DNA of 64,000 nucleotides, from contig JAPLSJ010000030.1 of the NCBI GenBank assembly GCA_026398695.1, positions 1 to 64,000 on the forward strand. The letters are read 5' to 3'. The notes below the pieces were generated by a model, which was given only the letters and a program-made list of their open reading frames with translations, made no database searches and was not told where the DNA came from. The DNA comes from Arenimonas sp. GTDB taxonomy: Bacteria > Pseudomonadota > Gammaproteobacteria > Xanthomonadales > Xanthomonadaceae. Positions 19,874-28,423 of this stretch are shown in pieces. Every line of letters begins with the position of its first letter. Positions within the stretch are counted from its first letter, which is position 1. A program made the position numbers and the translations under genes.

Positions 19874-20781
19874 ACACCGTTCCCCCGACCGACCCCGCGT
19901 TCCGCGCCGGCACCATTGCCGTGCTTGGCCGCCCGAACGTGGGCAAGTCCACCCTGATCAATGCGCTGGTGGGCGCCAAGGTGAGCATCGTCTCGCCGCG
20001 GCCGCAGACCACCCGCCACCGCCTGCTCGGCATCGCCAGCTTCCCCGAAGGGCAGCTGCTGCTGGTGGACACGCCCGGCATCCACGGCCAGCAGAAGCGC
20101 GCGATGAACCGCATGATGAACCGCGCCGCCCGCGGCGCCGTCGAAGGCGTGGACGCCGCGATGCTGGTGATCGAGGCGGGCCGCTGGACCGACGACGACG
20201 CCCTGGCGTACCAGGCCCTGAAGAACTCCGGCGTGCCGTGCGTGCTGGTGATCAACAAGGTGGACAAGTTCCCGGACAAGGGTGCGCTGCTGCCGTTCAT
20301 GGCCGAAGTGACCAAGGACCGCGAATTCACCTCGGTCTACCCGCTGTCGGCGCTGAAGAAGCGCGGCCTCGACGGCCTGGTGAAGACGCTGATGAAGCTG
20401 GTGCCGGAAGCCGAGGCGATGTACCCCGACGACGAGATCACCGACCGCAGCGAGCGCTTCCTGGCCGGCGAGCTGGTGCGCGAGCAGCTGATGACCCGCC
20501 TGGGCGAAGAGCTGCCGTACTCGGCCACGGTGGAGATCGAGAAGTTCGAACTCGACGGCGAGATGCTGCGCATCGCGGCCGTGGTGTGGGTGGAGCGCGA
20601 GGGGCAGAAGCCGATCGTGATCGGCAAGGGCGGCGAGCGGCTCAAGGCCATCAGCACCGGTGCCCGCATCGGCATGGAGAAGCTGTTCGGCCGCAAGGTC
20701 TTCCTGGAAACCTGGTGCCGCGTGCGCGAGGGCTGGTCGGACGACGAGGCCGCGCTGCGCCGTTTCGGCTATTCGGACTGA
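19870..20781 (+). CDS. era: GTPase Era
   Basis: A 303-residue GTPase that binds the 3' end of 16S rRNA during 30S assembly. The G motifs are [16 protein letters not shown] and NKVDKF, and the C-terminal KH domain has [18 protein letters not shown]. The start is the GTG at 19870, which overlaps the rnc stop (GTGA); the tracked ORF start at 19678 is in the rnc shadow. The KH part and end RRFGYSD are close to the typical family length. Confidence 0.96.
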   Translation: MNTVPPTDPAFRAGTIAVLGRPNVGKSTLINALVGAKVSIVSPRPQTTRHRLLGIASFPEGQLLLVDTPGIHGQQKRAMNRMMNRAARGAVEGVDAAMLVIEAGRWTDDDALAYQALKNSGVPCVLVINKVDKFPDKGALLPFMAEVTKDREFTSVYPLSALKKRGLDGLVKTLMKLVPEAEAMYPDDEITDRSERFLAGELVREQLMTRLGEELPYSATVEIEKFELDGEMLRIAAVVWVEREGQKPIVIGKGGERLKAISTGARIGMEKLFGRKVFLETWCRVREGWSDDEAALRRFGYSD

Positions 20782-20821
20782 CGTGGGCCTGCGCCAGCCG
20801 GTGCGCGCGGGCTGACCCGGC

Positions 20822-21535
20822 GTGCGTATCGAAGCCCAGCCGGCGTTCGTGCTGCATGCGCGGCCCTGGCGCGAGACCAGCCTGATCGTGGAGCTGTTGA
20901 CGCGTGACCACGGCCGCGTGGCCGTGATCGCGCGCGGCGTGCAGGGCGCCAAGCGCCACCCTCTGCGCGCCGCGCTGCAGCCGCTGCAGTGGCTGCGCGT
21001 GGACTTCCTGCCGCGCGGCGAGCTGGCCCGGCTGATCCAGGCCGAGGCGCTGGACGCCGCGCCGATGCTGCAGGGCGAGGCGCTGATGGCCGCCTTCTAC
21101 CTCAACGAACTGCTGCTGCGGCTGCTGCCCCGGCAGGACCCCGCGCCCGCGCTGTTCGAGCGCTATGCCCAAGTGCGGCAGGCCCTGGCCGAGCCCGGGC
21201 CGCTGGCCTGGACGCTGCGCCGCTTCGAGCGCGACCTGCTGGAGCTGCTGGGCTACGGCCTGCCGCTCGACCAGGGCGAAGATGGCGTCCGGCTGGACCC
21301 GGCGGGACGCTACCGGCTCGACCCCGAGCTGGGGCCGGTGCGCGACCGTGCGCACGATGCCGGGTCCACCAGCGGCGCGGCGCTGCTGGCGCTGGCCGAC
21401 GACCGCCTGCCGCCGCCCGAGCAGCTGGCCGAGCTGCGCGCGGCGCTGCGCGGCGTGCTGCAAAGCCACCTGGGCCCGCAGAAGCTCAAGTCATGGGGCC
21501 TGCTGTCGGAGCTGGCCCGCATCAGCAAGCCCTGA
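20822..21535 (+). CDS. recO: DNA repair protein RecO
   Basis: A 237-residue RecO, which loads RecA onto SSB-coated DNA with RecR. The N-terminal OB fold has AFVLHARPWRETSLIVELLTRDHGR and VARGVQGAKRHP-like residues; the C-terminal helical domain has FYLNELLLRLLPRQDP and FERDLLELLGYGL. As in many proteobacterial RecO proteins, the Cys4 zinc site is missing. GTG start. The 3' end overlaps the convergent REC-Hpt gene by 45 bases. Confidence 0.93.
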   Translation: MRIEAQPAFVLHARPWRETSLIVELLTRDHGRVAVIARGVQGAKRHPLRAALQPLQWLRVDFLPRGELARLIQAEALDAAPMLQGEALMAAFYLNELLLRLLPRQDPAPALFERYAQVRQALAEPGPLAWTLRRFERDLLELLGYGLPLDQGEDGVRLDPAGRYRLDPELGPVRDRAHDAGSTSGAALLALADDRLPPPEQLAELRAALRGVLQSHLGPQKLKSWGLLSELARISKP

Positions 21536-22198
21536 CCCGCCCACCAGCGCCCGGGCCTGCGACTGGAAGGCCGCCTGGGCGGCCACGTCCTGTGGCCCGC
21601 GCGACAGCGCGTGCACGGCCTGCAGCAGCGCCGGCGCGCCGACGAAGCCGCAGCTGGCCTTGAGCCGGTGCAGCTGCGACTGGGCCCGCGCCAGGTCGCC
21701 CCGTGCGATGGCGCTGGCGATGTCGCCCGCCTGGTCCGGGAGCTCGGCCAGGAACAGCGTGCCCAGGGCATCCACGGCCGGCTGGCTGCCGCCCAGCGCG
21801 GTGAGCGCCGCGGCGTCATCCCAGGCCTGCGCCGGAGGCAGCCATTCCCGAACGGCGCGCTGCAGCTCCGCCGCCGTCACCGGCTTGGCCAGCACGCGCA
21901 GGAAGCCGGCGCGGCGCAGCCTCTCGAGTGCCTCGGGCTGGTCACCGGCCGTCAGCGCCAGGGCGGGAACGTCGAGCCCGCGCCGGCGAAGCTCCTGCAG
22001 CAGCTCGCCGCCGTTGCCGTCGGGCAGCTGGGCATCGAACAGCCAGAGCGCCTGGCCCGCGTCCGCCAGCCGGCGGGCGGCCGCGAGCGTGCCGGCGTGC
22101 ACCACCTCGGCCGGCAGGCCAAGCAAGGCCTGGCGCAGGAACACGGCGCTCACCGGGTCGTCCTCGAGCAGCAGCAAGCGCGGGTTCATCGCGGCCAT
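21491..22198 (-). CDS. Response regulator with C-terminal Hpt domain
   Basis: A 235-residue two-domain phosphorelay protein. The REC domain (about residues 1-120) has the acidic pocket LLLEDDPVS, the phospho-acceptor Asp in LFDAQLPDGNG, and the conserved Lys in VLAKPVT. The Hpt domain (about 135-225) has the phospho-acceptor His in LHRLKASCGFVGA. There is no DNA-binding or enzymatic output and no histidine kinase gene nearby, so it is probably a shuttle or sink in a phosphorelay encoded elsewhere. Start is ATG 22198 or ATG 22189. Its last 15 codons overlap the end of recO on the other strand. Confidence 0.85.
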   Translation of the reverse strand: MAAMNPRLLLLEDDPVSAVFLRQALLGLPAEVVHAGTLAAARRLADAGQALWLFDAQLPDGNGGELLQELRRRGLDVPALALTAGDQPEALERLRRAGFLRVLAKPVTAAELQRAVREWLPPAQAWDDAAALTALGGSQPAVDALGTLFLAELPDQAGDIASAIARGDLARAQSQLHRLKASCGFVGAPALLQAVHALSRGPQDVAAQAAFQSQARALVGGSGLADAGQLRQQAP

Positions 22199-22237
22199 CG
22201 TTCCATCGGTCCCACCAAAAACACCTATGCTGGCAGC

Positions 22238-24265
22238 ATGCGGCGACCCGCCACGCTCGGCAAGATCCTCCTCCCCGCACTGCTGGTGCTTGCGGCGCTG
22301 CCCGCGCACGGCCGCACGCTGCGCGCGCAGGTGGAGTCGGTGCGCACCGGCGTGGGCTCGCTGCAGCAGGTGGAGATGGTGCTTTCGTGGCCCGATGGCG
22401 CCAGTGCCGGCACCTTTGAAATGCGCGTCGCGCAGCTCGACATGCCGCTGCTGTCGCATCGCTCGCGCAACCTGGCCTGGCGCTGCCCGATGCAGCGAAC
22501 CGCCGACGGCGGCTGGACCTGCAGCGGCCCGCTGAAGGCCACCGGTGCGGCACCTTCGCAGCTGTCGCTGGCCGTGCTGCCTACGATGACGCGCGCCGAA
22601 CTCGCCGTCGGCAAGCAGCGTCTTTCCTACGAATCCTCGGCCGCATCGCCCGACCTGTCGCGCATCGGCCTGCAGCAGATTCCCGTCGCCTGGCTCAAGG
22701 CCTACCTCGCCTCGCTGTGGGCCGAGGGCCAGTGGACGCAGGGCACGCTGGGCGGCCAGCTGGACGTGATCGCACCGCAGGCGGGTCCGTTCCAGGTGCA
22801 GGCGCGGCTCAAGCTCGACGACGTGGGTTTGGAAACGCCCGACGGCTGGCTCGCCGCCGCGGGCCTGTCCGCCGGCCTCGACCTGGACTACCTCGAGCGC
22901 GGCGCCGACACCCGCGTGCAGGTGGACCTGGTGGCGCGCGGCGGCGAATTCCTCGCCCAGGGCCTTTACGCGCAGCTTCCGGCCACGCCGGTGACCGTGC
23001 GCGTCACCGCCGAGCAGCGCGGCGACGGGCCGTGGCGCCTCCCGGCCTTTTCCTGGCAGGACGCCGGCGTGCTGGACGCCAAGGGCAGCGCCGAACTCGA
23101 TGCCGCCGCGTCGGTGCGGTCGCTGGTGCTCGACCTGGGCCTGGGCGACCTTGCCGTGGCGCGCGACCGCTACCTGAGCGGCTTCCTCGCGCCGGCCGGC
23201 TTCGCCGACCTCGTGTTGTCGGGCAAGGCGCAGGCCCACCTTTCGCTGCGCGAGGGCAAGCTGCAGGCCATGGCGCTGGACGTCGCCCAGGCCACCGCGG
23301 TGGATCCGCGCCAGCGCTTCGTGCTGGCCGGGCTCGACGGCGGCCTGCGCTGGAGCGCAGGCACGCAGGCCGTGGCCAGCCGGCTCGGCTGGGCCAGCGG
23401 CGCGCTGTATGGCATCGGCCTGGGCGCCGCGCAGTTTGAATTCACCAGCGCCGGCGGCGAGCTGCGGCTGGTGCGGCCAAGCCGCATCGCCGTGCTCGAG
23501 GGCAACATCAGCCTCGACGACCTGCGCTGGCAGCCTCCCGAGGGCGAGCGCGGCACGCGCTTCCAGTTGGGCGCCACGCTGGCCGCGCTCGACCTGGGCA
23601 GCCTGTCGCAGCGACTGGGCTGGCCGCCGTTCACGGGCAGCCTGGGCGGCCGCATTCCGGCCGCACGCTACGAGGGCGGCGTGCTGACGCTCGACGGTGG
23701 CCTGGCCATGCAGGTGTTCGGCGGCAGCGTTTCGCTGTCGGAGCTGGTGATGGAGCGGCCCTTTGGCGTGGCGCCGACGCTGTCGGCCGACATCGCCATC
23801 GAAGACATCGACATGGAGCCGATGACCGCGGCGTTCGGCTTCGGTTCGATCACCGGCCGCATGGACGGCCGCATCGCCAGGCTGCGCATGGTGGACTGGT
23901 CGCCGGTGGCCTTCGACGCGCGCCTGCGCACCGACGACGCCTGGACCGGCCGCCGGCGCATCAGCCAGCGCGCCGTCGAGGACATTTCCAAGGTGGGCGG
24001 CGCCGGCCTCGTGGCCGGGCTGCAGACGCAGGTACTCAAGCTGTTCGACGACTTCGGCTATGCCCGCATCGGGCTGGCGTGCCGGCTGCGCGACAACGTC
24101 TGTGCGATGGACGGCGTCGGTTCAGCCGGCGATGGCTATACCATCGTGGAAGGCTCGGGCCTGCCGCGCATCCAGGTGGTGGGTTTCAGGCGGCGCGTAG
24201 ATTGGCCAACCCTCGTGGCTCGCCTGGTGGCGGCCACCGAAGGGCAGGCTCCGGTAATCCAATGA
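22238..24265 (+). CDS. YdbH-like AsmA-superfamily intermembrane protein
   Basis: A 675-residue protein with an N-terminal signal or anchor segment (ILLPALLVLAALPAHG) and a long beta-rich body. It has repeated hydrophobic-strand motifs, and the C-terminal block AFGFGSITGRMDGRIARLRMVDWSPVAFDARL and RAVEDISKVGGAGL is typical of the YdbH (dicarboxylate-transport, PF11739-type) family. In E. coli, YdbH is an AsmA-like bridge proposed to move phospholipids between membranes with TamB and YhdP, with YnbE and YdbL encoded next to it. Here the next gene encodes a DUF1318 (YdbL) lipoprotein. Assignment rests on that context and the C-terminal motifs. The start at 22238 follows the only in-frame Met near the signal. 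Confidence 0.85.
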   Translation: MRRPATLGKILLPALLVLAALPAHGRTLRAQVESVRTGVGSLQQVEMVLSWPDGASAGTFEMRVAQLDMPLLSHRSRNLAWRCPMQRTADGGWTCSGPLKATGAAPSQLSLAVLPTMTRAELAVGKQRLSYESSAASPDLSRIGLQQIPVAWLKAYLASLWAEGQWTQGTLGGQLDVIAPQAGPFQVQARLKLDDVGLETPDGWLAAAGLSAGLDLDYLERGADTRVQVDLVARGGEFLAQGLYAQLPATPVTVRVTAEQRGDGPWRLPAFSWQDAGVLDAKGSAELDAAASVRSLVLDLGLGDLAVARDRYLSGFLAPAGFADLVLSGKAQAHLSLREGKLQAMALDVAQATAVDPRQRFVLAGLDGGLRWSAGTQAVASRLGWASGALYGIGLGAAQFEFTSAGGELRLVRPSRIAVLEGNISLDDLRWQPPEGERGTRFQLGATLAALDLGSLSQRLGWPPFTGSLGGRIPAARYEGGVLTLDGGLAMQVFGGSVSLSELVMERPFGVAPTLSADIAIEDIDMEPMTAAFGFGSITGRMDGRIARLRMVDWSPVAFDARLRTDDAWTGRRRISQRAVEDISKVGGAGLVAGLQTQVLKLFDDFGYARIGLACRLRDNVCAMDGVGSAGDGYTIVEGSGLPRIQVVGFRRRVDWPTLVARLVAATEGQAPVIQ

Positions 24266-24276
24266 AGGAGTTCACC

Positions 24277-24891
24277 ATGGGCTTGAAGAAACCGTCGTAC
24301 CTTTCCTCGTCGCTGCTGTTGGCGGGCGTGCTGGCGCTGGGCGCCTGCGTCACGATCAACGTTTACTTCCCGGCGGCCGAAGCCCAGGAAGCGGCCGAGG
24401 AATTCGTCGAGAAGGTGCTGGGCGACGAGGCCGCGGACGCCGCGCCCGACGCCGGCAATCCCCAGTCCTTCCAGGCGCCGGCGCGGCCGTCGTTCGACTT
24501 TGCGTCGCTGTTCATCAGCTCCGCGCAGGCCCAGGACGCCGACATCACCATCCGCACGCCGGCCATCCAGGCCATCCAGGACCGCATGGCCGAGCGCTTC
24601 CAGAACAGCCTCGAGGCGCACTTCACCTCGGGCGCGCTGGGCTTCGGCAAGGACGGCCGCGTGGTGCTGCGTGATGCCACCAAGGTGGGACTCAAGGATC
24701 GCGTCGCCGTGACCCAGCTGGTGGCCGAGGAAAACCGCGACCGCGACGCCGTCTACCGCGAAATCGCCGTCGCCAACGGCCATGCCGAATGGGAAGGCCA
24801 GATCCGCGAAACCTTCGCCAGGCAGTGGGTGGCCAGCGCCCGCGCGGGCTGGTGGTACCAGGCGGCCGACGGCGGCTGGAAGCAGAAGTAA
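24277..24891 (+). CDS. DUF1318 (YdbL-like) lipoprotein
   Basis: A 204-residue lipoprotein. The signal peptide ends in the lipobox LGAC, and the mature protein begins CVTINVYFPAAEAQEAAEEFV. A low-complexity linker rich in Ala, Asp and Pro leads to the DUF1318 domain (IQAIQDRMAERF, LRDATKVGLKDRVAVTQLVAEENRDRDAVYREIA). The ATG at 24277 has AAGGAG 6 bases upstream; an ATG at 24262 overlaps the ydbH stop and would spoil the signal peptide. In E. coli the lipoprotein YnbE and the periplasmic YdbL are separate; here one gene appears to supply both the lipid anchor and the YdbL domain. A terminator follows. Confidence 0.87.
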   Translation: MGLKKPSYLSSSLLLAGVLALGACVTINVYFPAAEAQEAAEEFVEKVLGDEAADAAPDAGNPQSFQAPARPSFDFASLFISSAQAQDADITIRTPAIQAIQDRMAERFQNSLEAHFTSGALGFGKDGRVVLRDATKVGLKDRVAVTQLVAEENRDRDAVYREIAVANGHAEWEGQIRETFARQWVASARAGWWYQAADGGWKQK

Positions 24892-24898
24892 GCCAACG

Positions 24899-24965
24899 GG
24901 CGTCCCCGGGCCGGGGACGCATAGCCAGGCGGGGCGGGGATTTGCGAAAATCCCCGCCCCGTTTT
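24899..24965 (+). terminator. Intrinsic terminator after the ydbH-DUF1318 operon
   Basis: A strong hairpin with 13-base arms (GGGGCGGGGATTT and its complement, loop GCGA) at 24931-24960 is followed by GTTTTC. A second small hairpin (GCGTCCCC / GGGGACGC) lies just before it at 24900-24920. The T-run is short but the stem is very stable. Confidence 0.8.
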
Positions 24966-24981
24966 CATTCTGGTCCCGGCC

Positions 24982-26301
24982 GTGGCCCGATCCCGTTCCA
25001 AGATCCACCAGGTGTTCGAGCTCCCGATCGACGGCCTGACCCACGACGGCCGCGGCGTGGGCCGCCGGGAGGGCAAGGCGGTGTTCGTCGCCGGCGCCCT
25101 GGCCGGTGAAATCGTCCGCGCCGAACAGACCGGCCGCAACCGCCACTACGACGAGGCCCGCACGCTGGAAGTGGTGCAGGCCTCGCCCGACCGCGTGCCG
25201 CCGCGCTGCCCGCACTTCGGCACCTGCGCCGGCTGCGTGCTGCAGCACCTGGAAGAGTCGCGGCAGATCGAAGCCAAGCAGCAGGCGCTGCTCGAAAACC
25301 TGCAGCGCATCGGCCACGTCGCCGCCGAGCGCACGCTGGCGCCGCTGGTGGACGCCGCCTGGGGCTACCGCCGCAAGGGCCGCTTCTCGGTGCGCTACGT
25401 CGAGAAGAAGGGCAAGGTGCTGGTGGGCTTCCGCGAAACCGACCCGCGCTACGTCGCCGATCTGTCGGTGTGCCACACCGTGGTGCCCGAGATCGGCCTG
25501 CGCATCCAGGAAATCGCGGCGCTGGTGGACAGCCTCGACGGCAAGCGCACGCTGCCGCAGATCGAGTTCATCGCCGGCGACGACGCAGTGGCGCTGGTGT
25601 TCCGGCACCTCGAGCCGCTGTCGGCGGACGACCTGGCGCGCCTCACGGCGTTCGCGAAGTCCTCGGGCCTGGCGGTGTTCCTGCAGCCAGGCGGCGTGGA
25701 CACGGTGCATGCGCTGTGGCCCGACGAGGTGCCGCTGGCGTTCTCGATCCAGGGCCACGGGCTGACGCTGGCGTTCCGGCCGCTGGACTTCATCCAGGTC
25801 AATGCCGGCATCAACGGCAAGATGATCGACTCGGCGCTGGACCTGCTCGACCCCTTGCCCGGCGACCGCGTGCTGGACCTGTTCTGCGGCCTGGGCAACT
25901 TCACGCTGCCGCTGGCGGGCCGCGCCGGCCAGGTGGTGGGCGTGGAGGGCGATGCCGGCCTGGTGGCCCGCGCCCGCGACAACGCCGTGCGCAACGGGCT
26001 GGCCAACGTGCAGTTCCACGCCGCCGACCTGGCCAAGGACCTGTCGGACGAGCCGTGGATGCGGGCCGGGTTCGACAAGCTGCTGCTGGACCCGCCGCGC
26101 GCCGGCGCCGCCGAAGTGCTGGCGCAGCTGCCGCTGGACGGCATCCGCCGCATCGTCTACGTGTCCTGCCACCCGGCGTCGCTGGCCCGCGACGCCGGCT
26201 TCCTGGTCCGGGAGCGCGGCTACACGCTCAAGGCCGCCGGCGCGATGGACATGTTCCCCCAGACGGCCCACGTGGAATCGATTGCGCTGTTCGAGAAGTA
26301 G
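24982..26301 (+). CDS. rlmD: 23S rRNA (uracil(1939)-C(5))-methyltransferase RlmD
   Basis: A 439-residue SAM-dependent RNA methyltransferase (RumA). An N-terminal TRAM domain is followed by the iron-sulfur cysteines C76, C82 and C85 (CPHFGTCAGC) with the fourth near residue 161 (LSVCHT). The methyltransferase core has FIQVNAGINGKMI and DLFCGLGNFTLPLAG, and the catalytic nucleophile is in VYVSCHPASLARD. It methylates U1939 of 23S rRNA. The start is GTG 24982, right behind the terminator hairpin. It is a monocistronic gene by spacing. Confidence 0.95.
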   Translation: MARSRSKIHQVFELPIDGLTHDGRGVGRREGKAVFVAGALAGEIVRAEQTGRNRHYDEARTLEVVQASPDRVPPRCPHFGTCAGCVLQHLEESRQIEAKQQALLENLQRIGHVAAERTLAPLVDAAWGYRRKGRFSVRYVEKKGKVLVGFRETDPRYVADLSVCHTVVPEIGLRIQEIAALVDSLDGKRTLPQIEFIAGDDAVALVFRHLEPLSADDLARLTAFAKSSGLAVFLQPGGVDTVHALWPDEVPLAFSIQGHGLTLAFRPLDFIQVNAGINGKMIDSALDLLDPLPGDRVLDLFCGLGNFTLPLAGRAGQVVGVEGDAGLVARARDNAVRNGLANVQFHAADLAKDLSDEPWMRAGFDKLLLDPPRAGAAEVLAQLPLDGIRRIVYVSCHPASLARDAGFLVRERGYTLKAAGAMDMFPQTAHVESIALFEK

Positions 26302-26324
26302 CCCGCGGCCCGGGCGGCGGGGCT

Positions 26325-26330
26325 TACAAT
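26325..26330 (+). promoter_or_regulatory. Candidate -10 element of the CYTH-nagZ-hpt operon
   Basis: TACAAT lies 22 bases before the CYTH start in the 51-base gap after rlmD. No clear -35 is present. Confidence 0.35.
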
Positions 26331-26352
26331 TGCAGGCCTTGGGCACGATGGG

Positions 26353-26865
26353 ATGGACGCGGTGGCAATCGAGATCGAGCGCAAGTTCCGGGTGGTGGGC
26401 GAGGGCTGGCGCCCGCACGTGGTGAAGTCGGTGCGCATGGCGCAGGGCTACATCAACGACATGGCCGCGCTGCGCGATGCGCGGCAGAACGCCTCGGTGC
26501 GCGTGCGCATCGCCGGCGACCAGGCCTTCCTCAACCTCAAGTCGCGCGAACCGGGCCCCAGCCGGCAGGAGTTCGACTATCCCATCCCCGTGGTCGACGC
26601 CGAGGCGCTGCTGCGGCTGTGCGTGGGCGGGCTGATCGACAAGGTGCGCCACTACATCCCGCAGGACGGCCTGACCTGGGAAGTGGATCAATTCGGCGGC
26701 GACAACGCCGGGCTGGTGGTGGCCGAGCTGGAGCTGCCGGCCGTGGACACCGTCTTCGCCCGCCCGGACTGGCTGGGCCGGGAAGTGACCGACGAACAGC
26801 GTTTCTACAACCTCGCGCTCGCCGAGCGCCCGTATTCGCGCTGGAGCGCGGTGGAGCAAGCCTGA
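26353..26865 (+). CDS. CYTH-domain protein (triphosphate tunnel metalloenzyme)
   Basis: A 170-residue CYTH-domain protein. It starts with the family signature EIERKFRV and has the paired acidic and basic strands expected of the triphosphate tunnel (ASVRVRIAGDQAFLNLKSR, EVDQFGGDNAGLVVAELEL). Such proteins hydrolyse inorganic triphosphate or form cAMP (class IV adenylate cyclase); the first is more common for stand-alone single-domain forms of this length. Its stop overlaps the nagZ start by one base (TGATG), so it is the first gene of a salvage operon. Confidence 0.87.
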   Translation: MDAVAIEIERKFRVVGEGWRPHVVKSVRMAQGYINDMAALRDARQNASVRVRIAGDQAFLNLKSREPGPSRQEFDYPIPVVDAEALLRLCVGGLIDKVRHYIPQDGLTWEVDQFGGDNAGLVVAELELPAVDTVFARPDWLGREVTDEQRFYNLALAERPYSRWSAVEQA

Positions 26866-27875
26866 TGTTGGTGATCGGAATCAGCGGCCATGAACTGGCG
26901 GCGCGCGAGCGCGAGTGGCTGCAGCATTCGTCGGTGGCGGGCGTGATCCTGTTCAGCCGCAACTTCGCCTCGAAGGCGCAGGTGGCCGAGCTCACCGCGG
27001 CCATCCGTGAAGTCGCGCCGCGGCCGCAGCTGGTCTGCGTGGACCAGGAGGGCGGCCGCGTGCAGCGCTTCCGCGAAGGCTTCCACGCGCTGCCGTCGCT
27101 GGACGGGTTCGGGCGCCTGTACGCGCGCGATCCCGAAGCGGCCATCGCGCTCGCGCACGAACACGCCTGGCTGATGGCCAGCGAGATCCGCGCCACCGGC
27201 GTGGACCTGAGTTTCGCGCCGGTGGTGGACCTGGGCCGTGGCAACCTGGCCATCGGCAACCGCGCGTTCGACGCCGATCCCGCGATCGTGGCGGAGTTCA
27301 CCCGCGCCTACGTGGCGGGCATGCACGAGGCCGGCATGGCCGCCACGCTCAAGCACTTCCCGGGCCACGGCTCGGTTCTCGAGGACACGCATTTCGACGA
27401 CGCCACCGACCCGCGCCCGCTGGACGAGCTGCGCGCCAACGACCTGGTGCCGTTCGTGGCCGGCATCGGGGCGGGCGCCGACGCGGTGATGATGGGCCAC
27501 GTGAAGTACCCGGCGGTGTCGCCGGAGAAGGCCGGCTATTCGTCGCTGTGGATCAACCACATCCTGCGCGGCGAGATGGGCTTCCGCGGCGTGGTGTTCT
27601 CCGACGACATCGGCATGGCTGCGGCGGAATCGGCCGGCGGCGTGAAGTCGCGCATCGACGCCCACCTGGATGCCGGCTGCGACGTGGTGCTGGTGTGCGC
27701 GCCGGCGCTGGTCGAGGATTCGCTGGTGGCGATGGATTCGCGCCCGCTGTCCAACACCGCCGCGATCTCGGCGCTGCTGGGCCGCGGCCCGGCGGGCTGG
27801 GACGGGCTGCTGGCCGATCCACGCCATGATGGCGCCATTGCCCGCCTGTCCGGGCTCGACGCGGGAGTCGCCTGA
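26865..27875 (+). CDS. nagZ: Beta-N-acetylhexosaminidase NagZ
   Basis: A 336-residue family 3 glycosidase that removes GlcNAc from GlcNAc-1,6-anhydroMurNAc peptides in the cytoplasm during wall recycling. Conserved stretches are VAGVILFSRNF, CVDQEGGRVQRF, KHFPGHGSVLEDTHFD (with the His-Asp acid/base pair) and the nucleophile Asp in FSDDIGMAAAE. Its ATG overlaps the CYTH stop; the ORF track starts far upstream in a shadow frame. It sits next to hpt and MTI phosphorylase; nagZ and MTI phosphorylase are also neighbours in Pseudomonas aeruginosa (PA3004-PA3005). Confidence 0.96.
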   Translation: MLVIGISGHELAAREREWLQHSSVAGVILFSRNFASKAQVAELTAAIREVAPRPQLVCVDQEGGRVQRFREGFHALPSLDGFGRLYARDPEAAIALAHEHAWLMASEIRATGVDLSFAPVVDLGRGNLAIGNRAFDADPAIVAEFTRAYVAGMHEAGMAATLKHFPGHGSVLEDTHFDDATDPRPLDELRANDLVPFVAGIGAGADAVMMGHVKYPAVSPEKAGYSSLWINHILRGEMGFRGVVFSDDIGMAAAESAGGVKSRIDAHLDAGCDVVLVCAPALVEDSLVAMDSRPLSNTAAISALLGRGPAGWDGLLADPRHDGAIARLSGLDAGVA

Positions 27876-27876
27876 C

Positions 27877-28422
27877 ATGCCCAACGACCTGGCTTCGGCC
27901 CTGGCCAACTCCGACCAGCTGTTCGACAGCGACGCCATCGACGTGCAGGTGCGCCGCATCGCCGCCGACATCGATGCCGACTACGCCGGCGGCCCGCGGC
28001 CGGTGTACCTGACGATCATGCACGGCGGCATGCTGTTCGCGTCGCGCCTGGCGCTGGCGCTGCGCACGGACCTGGAGTTCGACTACCTGCACGCCACCCG
28101 CTACCGCGGCGCCACCACGGGCTCCGGCCTGGCCTGGCTGCACCGTCCGGCCACGCCGCTGCGCGGCCGCCGCGTGCTGCTGGCCGACGACATCCTGGAC
28201 GAAGGCCACACGCTCAAGGCGGTCAAGCGCTGGTGCGAAGACGAGGGCGCCGCCGACGTGCGCATCGCAGTGATGACCGTGAAGCAGCACGACCGCCGCG
28301 TTGACGGCATCCACGCCGATTACATCGCCCTGGAAGTGCCCGACCGCTACGTCTACGGCTACGGCATGGACTACCACGAGCAGGGCCGCAACCTGCCCGG
28401 CATCTACGCGCTGGGCGCCTGA
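27877..28422 (+). CDS. hpt: Hypoxanthine-guanine phosphoribosyltransferase
   Basis: A 181-residue purine phosphoribosyltransferase that makes IMP or GMP from hypoxanthine or guanine and PRPP. The PRPP-binding motif is VLLADDILDEGHT, preceded by the flexible-loop region LHATRYRGATTGSGLAW. The C-terminal VPDRYVYGYGMDYHEQGRNLPGIYAL is the hood domain typical of Hpt. It begins 1 base after nagZ and ends 1 base before the MTI phosphorylase gene, whose product hypoxanthine it can use. Confidence 0.95.
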   Translation: MPNDLASALANSDQLFDSDAIDVQVRRIAADIDADYAGGPRPVYLTIMHGGMLFASRLALALRTDLEFDYLHATRYRGATTGSGLAWLHRPATPLRGRRVLLADDILDEGHTLKAVKRWCEDEGAADVRIAVMTVKQHDRRVDGIHADYIALEVPDRYVYGYGMDYHEQGRNLPGIYALGA

Positions 28423-28423
28423 C

